DNA from: Balneolaceae bacterium | GTDB lineage: Bacteria; Bacteroidota; Rhodothermia; Balneolales; Balneolaceae | NCBI GenBank assembly: GCA_017795005.1 | Contig: CP051242.1 | Location: 3,092,119 to 3,156,118 of the forward strand | DNA: 64,000 bases | Reading direction: 5' to 3' | In this document: one piece after another, positions 61,227 to 64,000 of the stretch | Layout of the letters: every line of letters starts with the position of its first letter | Numbering within the stretch: position 1 is the stretch's first letter | The notes under the pieces: generated by a model | What the model was told of the DNA's origin: nothing | What the model saw: the letters and a program-made list of their open reading frames with translations, nothing else | Databases searched by the model: none | Made by a program: the position numbers and the translations under genes

Positions 61227-61299
61227 GCCGCGTTCGTCTAGGGGTCCAGGACGCCGCCCTTTCACGGCGGTAGCACGGGTTCAAATCCCGTACGCGGTA
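61227..61299 (+). tRNA. tRNA-Glu (anticodon TTC), copy 2
   Basis: Identical in all 73 bases to copy 1, 311 bp upstream. The bases immediately upstream (GATTTTA and nearby) are also similar, suggesting duplication with part of the leader. CCA is not encoded. Confidence 0.97.
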
Positions 61300-61303
61300 C
61301 ATG

Positions 61304-61337
61304 AAAAAGCCAAATCTGTTCAGATTTGGCTTTTTTT
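61304..61337 (+). terminator. Terminator of the tRNA cluster
   Basis: Perfect 15-bp stem AAAAAGCCAAATCTG/CAGATTTGGCTTTTT with a 2-nt loop, followed by further T. It closes the tRNA transcript and may also work for the minus-strand TPR gene. Confidence 0.93.
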
Positions 61338-61390
61338 ATACTCTTTTTTTGGGTTACTTGATTTATATAAAAAGCACTTGATAGCAGTTG

Positions 61391-62224
61391 TTAGCTATGC
61401 TTCTCCAATATATCCAATGCTTTTTCTTTATAAAATTCGGGACTGTAGGCTTTATCACCTCCCAGATCCAGTAAGTAGCGAAATCTTTCTAAGGCTTTTT
61501 CCTTTTCTCCAGATTCCAAATATGCCATTCCTAACCAATAATGGTGAACAGGAATATTACTTATAGCAATTGCTTGATTAAAATAATCAATCGATTGTTC
61601 AAAAGATCCTTCCGGAGATGTATTAAAAGTCAGTTTCGCCAGGCTACGGATAAACCAGTTCAATTTAGAAACCTCATAATGCCATCTTCCTAAAATGTGC
61701 AGCGCATCATGGTTTGAAGGATTTAATTCTACTGCTTTTTCCGCATATATACGTACGCTATCTGCCAGTTCTGCCTTTCCCCTTAATCCAGCAACAGTAA
61801 TTCTTGCTCCATAGGCTACCGCTAAAGTTTCGAAATTCCTGTGATATAATGAGTCTTCTTTTAACGCCAGTTTTGCCCAATCCAGAGACTCAATTATGAG
61901 TTGTTTTCTATCTATATTAATTGAGTTACCATAACCCCCATATTGAGTATCCGTCAACTCAATAATTCTTAGAGATAACCTTCGGGTTAACGGACTATTA
62001 TTTTCACAGGTCTCTCGGTTTTCTCTTAACCATTCAATCTCTTCTAATGGACCTATCTGATTCTTTACACTATCTGATGCTAACAAATTTTTCTGAACAC
62101 ATAGTGTATAATCGGAGTACGGATTAATTTTCAAAGAATCTTGCACAGTTTGTGCGTCAATATTTGGGCTAAGGATAAAGCTGTTTAATACTAAAAAGGA
62201 GGTAATTACTTTCCGGAATATCAT
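61391..62224 (-). CDS. Secreted TPR protein
   Basis: A 277-residue protein. The ATG giving MIFRKVITSFLVLNSFIL provides a signal peptide ending NIDAQ; the frame to 62269 adds 15 polar residues. The C-terminal two thirds consist of TPR-like helical hairpins: residues with AEKAVELNPSNHDALHILGRWHYE, FEQSIDYFNQAIAISNIPVHHYWLGMAYLESGEKEKALERFRYLLDLGG. It likely binds partner proteins in the periplasm. Nothing in the neighbourhood identifies a partner. Confidence 0.8.
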   Translation of the reverse strand: MIFRKVITSFLVLNSFILSPNIDAQTVQDSLKINPYSDYTLCVQKNLLASDSVKNQIGPLEEIEWLRENRETCENNSPLTRRLSLRIIELTDTQYGGYGNSINIDRKQLIIESLDWAKLALKEDSLYHRNFETLAVAYGARITVAGLRGKAELADSVRIYAEKAVELNPSNHDALHILGRWHYEVSKLNWFIRSLAKLTFNTSPEGSFEQSIDYFNQAIAISNIPVHHYWLGMAYLESGEKEKALERFRYLLDLGGDKAYSPEFYKEKALDILEKHS

Positions 62225-62329
62225 TCTATTTAAATGGTTTTCTATTATGCACAACTCAAAATGATGCATTATAGTCTATCAAAGTATTAAAAAGATTTCA
62301 TAGTCTATTTCAATTGCAGAAATCCCTCT

Positions 62330-63280
62330 CTAAAGCTCATCTTTCAATGATGGCTTCTGGTGCTCAACATGATTCTTATTAATCAATTCGCCAAGCAAAC
62401 CTGTGGAAAAGAACTGGACACCCAATACCATCATAAGTATTCCTAAAAAAAGTAATGGGCGGTTGCCAATTCCCATATCTAAGACTAATCGAAGAAAGGC
62501 CATATATATATTAATTACACCACCAATAAAAAGTAAAAGCACGCCAATGCTACCAAAAAAATGCATCGGCTTTTGGAGATAACGTTGAACAAAAAGAATG
62601 GTAACTAAATCCAGAAATCCATTAATAAAACGCGAAAGTCCAAATTTGGTATTTCCATATTTACGCGGATGATGTTTTACAACCTTCTCAGTGATTTTAT
62701 TAAACCCGGCGCGCTTTGCAAGCATCGGCACATATCGGTGGAGTTCACCATATAAATAAATATTCTTTACAACATCACTTTTATACGCTTTAAGACCACA
62801 ATTGAAATCATGGAGTTTAATTCCGGCTGAAATTCTTGTTACAAAATTGAAAAATTTTGATGGTACCGTTTTAGAAATTGGGTCATGACGTTCTTTTTTC
62901 CAGCCACTAACCAAATCATACCCATCTTTCAACATCTGCACCATTTCCGGAACTTCATTTGGGTCATCCTGCAAGTCAGCGTCCATAGTTACAATAAACT
63001 CTCCTTGCGCTTTTTCAAAGCCCGCCTGAAGTGCTGTACTTTTACCATAGTTATTCCTGAAAGAAATCCCTTTAATATGATCACCTTTTTCTTCCAGGCT
63101 TTTAATAACAGTCCAGGAAGAGTCAGTTGATCCGTCATCCACAAAAATTACTTCGTAAGTAAATGCACCTTTTAATGATGATTCTATCGCTTTCTCAAGT
63201 TCCGGTAACGATTCTTCCTCATTATATAATGGAATAACAATGCTTATATCAACCGGATATTTTTTTTCCTCAACTGCCAA
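62330..63280 (-). CDS. Family 2 glycosyltransferase, polyprenyl-phosphate type
   Basis: A 316-residue membrane enzyme of the DPM1/GtrB/ArnC group, which moves a sugar from a nucleotide carrier to a polyprenyl phosphate. The GT-A domain has IVIPLYNEEESLPEL, FVDDGSTDSSW, and the metal-binding MDADLQDDPNEVPEMV. The C-terminal 90 residues hold two membrane helices (about 232-255 and 268-295). The MVSGWKKER-like stretch and HDFNCGLKAYK are family features. It probably prepares lipid-linked sugars for glycan or lipid modification. Confidence 0.93.
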   Translation of the reverse strand: MAVEEKKYPVDISIVIPLYNEEESLPELEKAIESSLKGAFTYEVIFVDDGSTDSSWTVIKSLEEKGDHIKGISFRNNYGKSTALQAGFEKAQGEFIVTMDADLQDDPNEVPEMVQMLKDGYDLVSGWKKERHDPISKTVPSKFFNFVTRISAGIKLHDFNCGLKAYKSDVVKNIYLYGELHRYVPMLAKRAGFNKITEKVVKHHPRKYGNTKFGLSRFINGFLDLVTILFVQRYLQKPMHFFGSIGVLLLFIGGVINIYMAFLRLVLDMGIGNRPLLFLGILMMVLGVQFFSTGLLGELINKNHVEHQKPSLKDEL

Positions 63281-63326
63281 AATGGATTCTTTTAAAATAG
63301 GTTAGAAATGATTTTCTTAACTGAAC

Positions 63327-63334
63327 TAAATTTG
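63327..63334 (+). promoter_or_regulatory. Candidate -7 element of the MerR gene
   Basis: TAAATTTG matches TAnnTTTG and lies 27 bp before the ATG. No clear -33 element, so evidence is limited. Confidence 0.35.
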
Positions 63335-63360
63335 ATGATAAAATACACTTTCTGGAAGCT

Positions 63361-63687
63361 ATGAAAAAATTGTATTACTCAATGGGGGAAGTAACCAAAC
63401 TAACGGGACTTGCTCCTCATGTACTACGGAACTGGGAAAAAACATATACTCAACTCAACCCAAAAAAGAATAGCGCCGGAAACAGAGCATACAAAGAAGA
63501 AGAAGTAAACCTGATTTTTAAAATCAAAGAATTGCTGGAAGACAAAAAATATACCAGTGAGGGAGTCCGTAAAGTTTTGAGCGGGCAATCTGAAGTATCC
63601 GAACCGAATGCTGATTTATCGGCTGACCTAAAAAAAGATCTTACTGAGATGAAAATTTTTTTGAACGACCTGCTCGAGAAGCTTTGA
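63361..63687 (+). CDS. MerR-family transcriptional regulator
   Basis: A 108-residue DNA-binding protein. The N terminus is a MerR winged helix (YYSMGEVTKLTGLAPHVLRNWEKTY, then NRAYKEEEVNLIFKIKELL). A second helical segment with EGVRKVLSGQ follows; a short acidic coiled coil (residues 75-108) probably dimerises. There is no cysteine-rich effector loop, so it is not a metal sensor. Bacteroidota MerR proteins of this size are often paired with heme, cytochrome or carotenoid genes. It converges on the CtaA-like gene, whose stop codon begins on the next base. Confidence 0.9.
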   Translation: MKKLYYSMGEVTKLTGLAPHVLRNWEKTYTQLNPKKNSAGNRAYKEEEVNLIFKIKELLEDKKYTSEGVRKVLSGQSEVSEPNADLSADLKKDLTEMKIFLNDLLEKL

Positions 63688-64000
63688 TTACTCCGTTCTC
63701 ATTCTCATCAAAAGAAGTAACAAAAACTGTGCACAAACCATAAGCGCAACCCCTACCAAGTGTACAACCTGAAATGCGGGAGGCATTCCGAAATATTCCA
63801 GAATCACACCTGCAGCTATTTGTCCGATTATTAAACCTGCATTTAAATACGAGAGCTTAGAAACAATTCCATCAACTTTAAACTTTCGGATTAGATATAT
63901 CAGATAAGCACCTGCAATTACTACTAGCCACGAAAAGCTCCTATGAATCAGGAAAACACTTCCTGATTGCTCTACCCAGTTACCTCGCTCTGATACTAAT
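63688..64000 (-). CDS. ctaA: COX15/CtaA-family heme A synthase, C-terminal part
   Basis: A reading frame of 104 codons that runs off the right edge, so only the C-terminal part is present. The frame ends TAA at 63690-63688. It contains three hydrophobic segments and the family's conserved histidines: LIHRSFSWLVVIAGAYL, LIIGQIAAGVILEYFG and FQVVHLVGVALMVCAQF. These match the second half of CtaA, which converts heme O to heme A for cytochrome aa3 oxidase. The upstream start is outside the window. Confidence 0.75.
   Translation of the reverse strand, partial: LVSERGNWVEQSGSVFLIHRSFSWLVVIAGAYLIYLIRKFKVDGIVSKLSYLNAGLIIGQIAAGVILEYFGMPPAFQVVHLVGVALMVCAQFLLLLLMRMRTE

Noticed and set aside
1-64000. 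CRISPR arrays, prophages or insertion sequences
   Set aside because: No regularly spaced repeats with spacers, no integrase, transposase, capsid or terminase motifs were seen on either strand. Repeats found are short palindromic units only.

Overview
The window looks like a chromosomal segment of an AT-rich (roughly 40% GC) member of the Bacteroidota/Rhodothermota superphylum, most like a Balneolales bacterium. The clues are two secreted proteins ending in the NYPNPFNP-type C-terminal sorting domain, a SusC-style TonB receptor with an N-terminal carboxypeptidase-regulatory-like domain, an ExbB/ExbD/ExbD operon, missing Shine-Dalgarno sequences, and promoters of the Bacteroidota type (TTTG-N20-TAnnTTTG). 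Lineage is an inference from these features; no 16S gene is present. I see no prophage, insertion sequence or CRISPR array. Most of the window is core genome.

Layout. 1-13.8 kb: RNase HII and a lone VWA protein, then a long minus-strand run for envelope construction and housekeeping (nadE, LysM transglycosylase, S41 protease, PHP phosphoesterase, ribH, uppS, bamA, three skp/ompH copies). 13.8-24.2 kb: an accessory stretch with a cluster of palindromic repeats, a secreted nuclease, a cupin gene interrupted by a stop codon, a 1742-residue secreted 5'-nucleotidase fusion, a small lipoprotein and a beta-propeller protein. 24.2-25.5 kb: a pterin pair (folE2 and a PTPS-II-type synthase). 25.7-35.2 kb: a beta-helix lipoprotein with a TonB receptor, ftsH, thiL, and the exbB-exbD operon. 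35.3-41 kb: a giant outer-membrane protein of unknown role, a nested palindromic repeat, and dsbD. 41-49.5 kb: rpsF-rpsR-rplI, pterin carbinolamine dehydratase, an NhaD-like antiporter, an Omp85-type barrel, a TPR lipoprotein, uppP with an LTxxQ protein, and a MoxR ATPase. 49.5-57 kb: rpsA, cmk, rpsT, gpmI, clpC. 57-64 kb: surface-polysaccharide genes, six tRNAs enclosing a 36-codon membrane microprotein, a TPR protein, a GT2 enzyme, a MerR regulator and the end of a ctaA-like gene.

How the genes may work together. The secreted nuclease and 5'-nucleotidase could jointly release phosphate and nucleosides from extracellular nucleic acid. Upstream of the nucleotidase and of the TonB receptor there are arrays of five TAA-centred units spaced exactly 11 bp apart, the geometry expected of PhoB/PhoP-family binding; a two-unit version lies upstream of exbB. 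I propose a phosphate-starvation (or similar OmpR-family) regulon linking these loci. Separately, a perfect sigma-54 promoter motif precedes ftsH and a one-mismatch version precedes clpC, suggesting shared RpoN control of two AAA+ proteolysis genes. FolE2, a mammalian-type PTPS and a carbinolamine dehydratase together suggest biopterin-type chemistry rather than only queuosine or folate synthesis.
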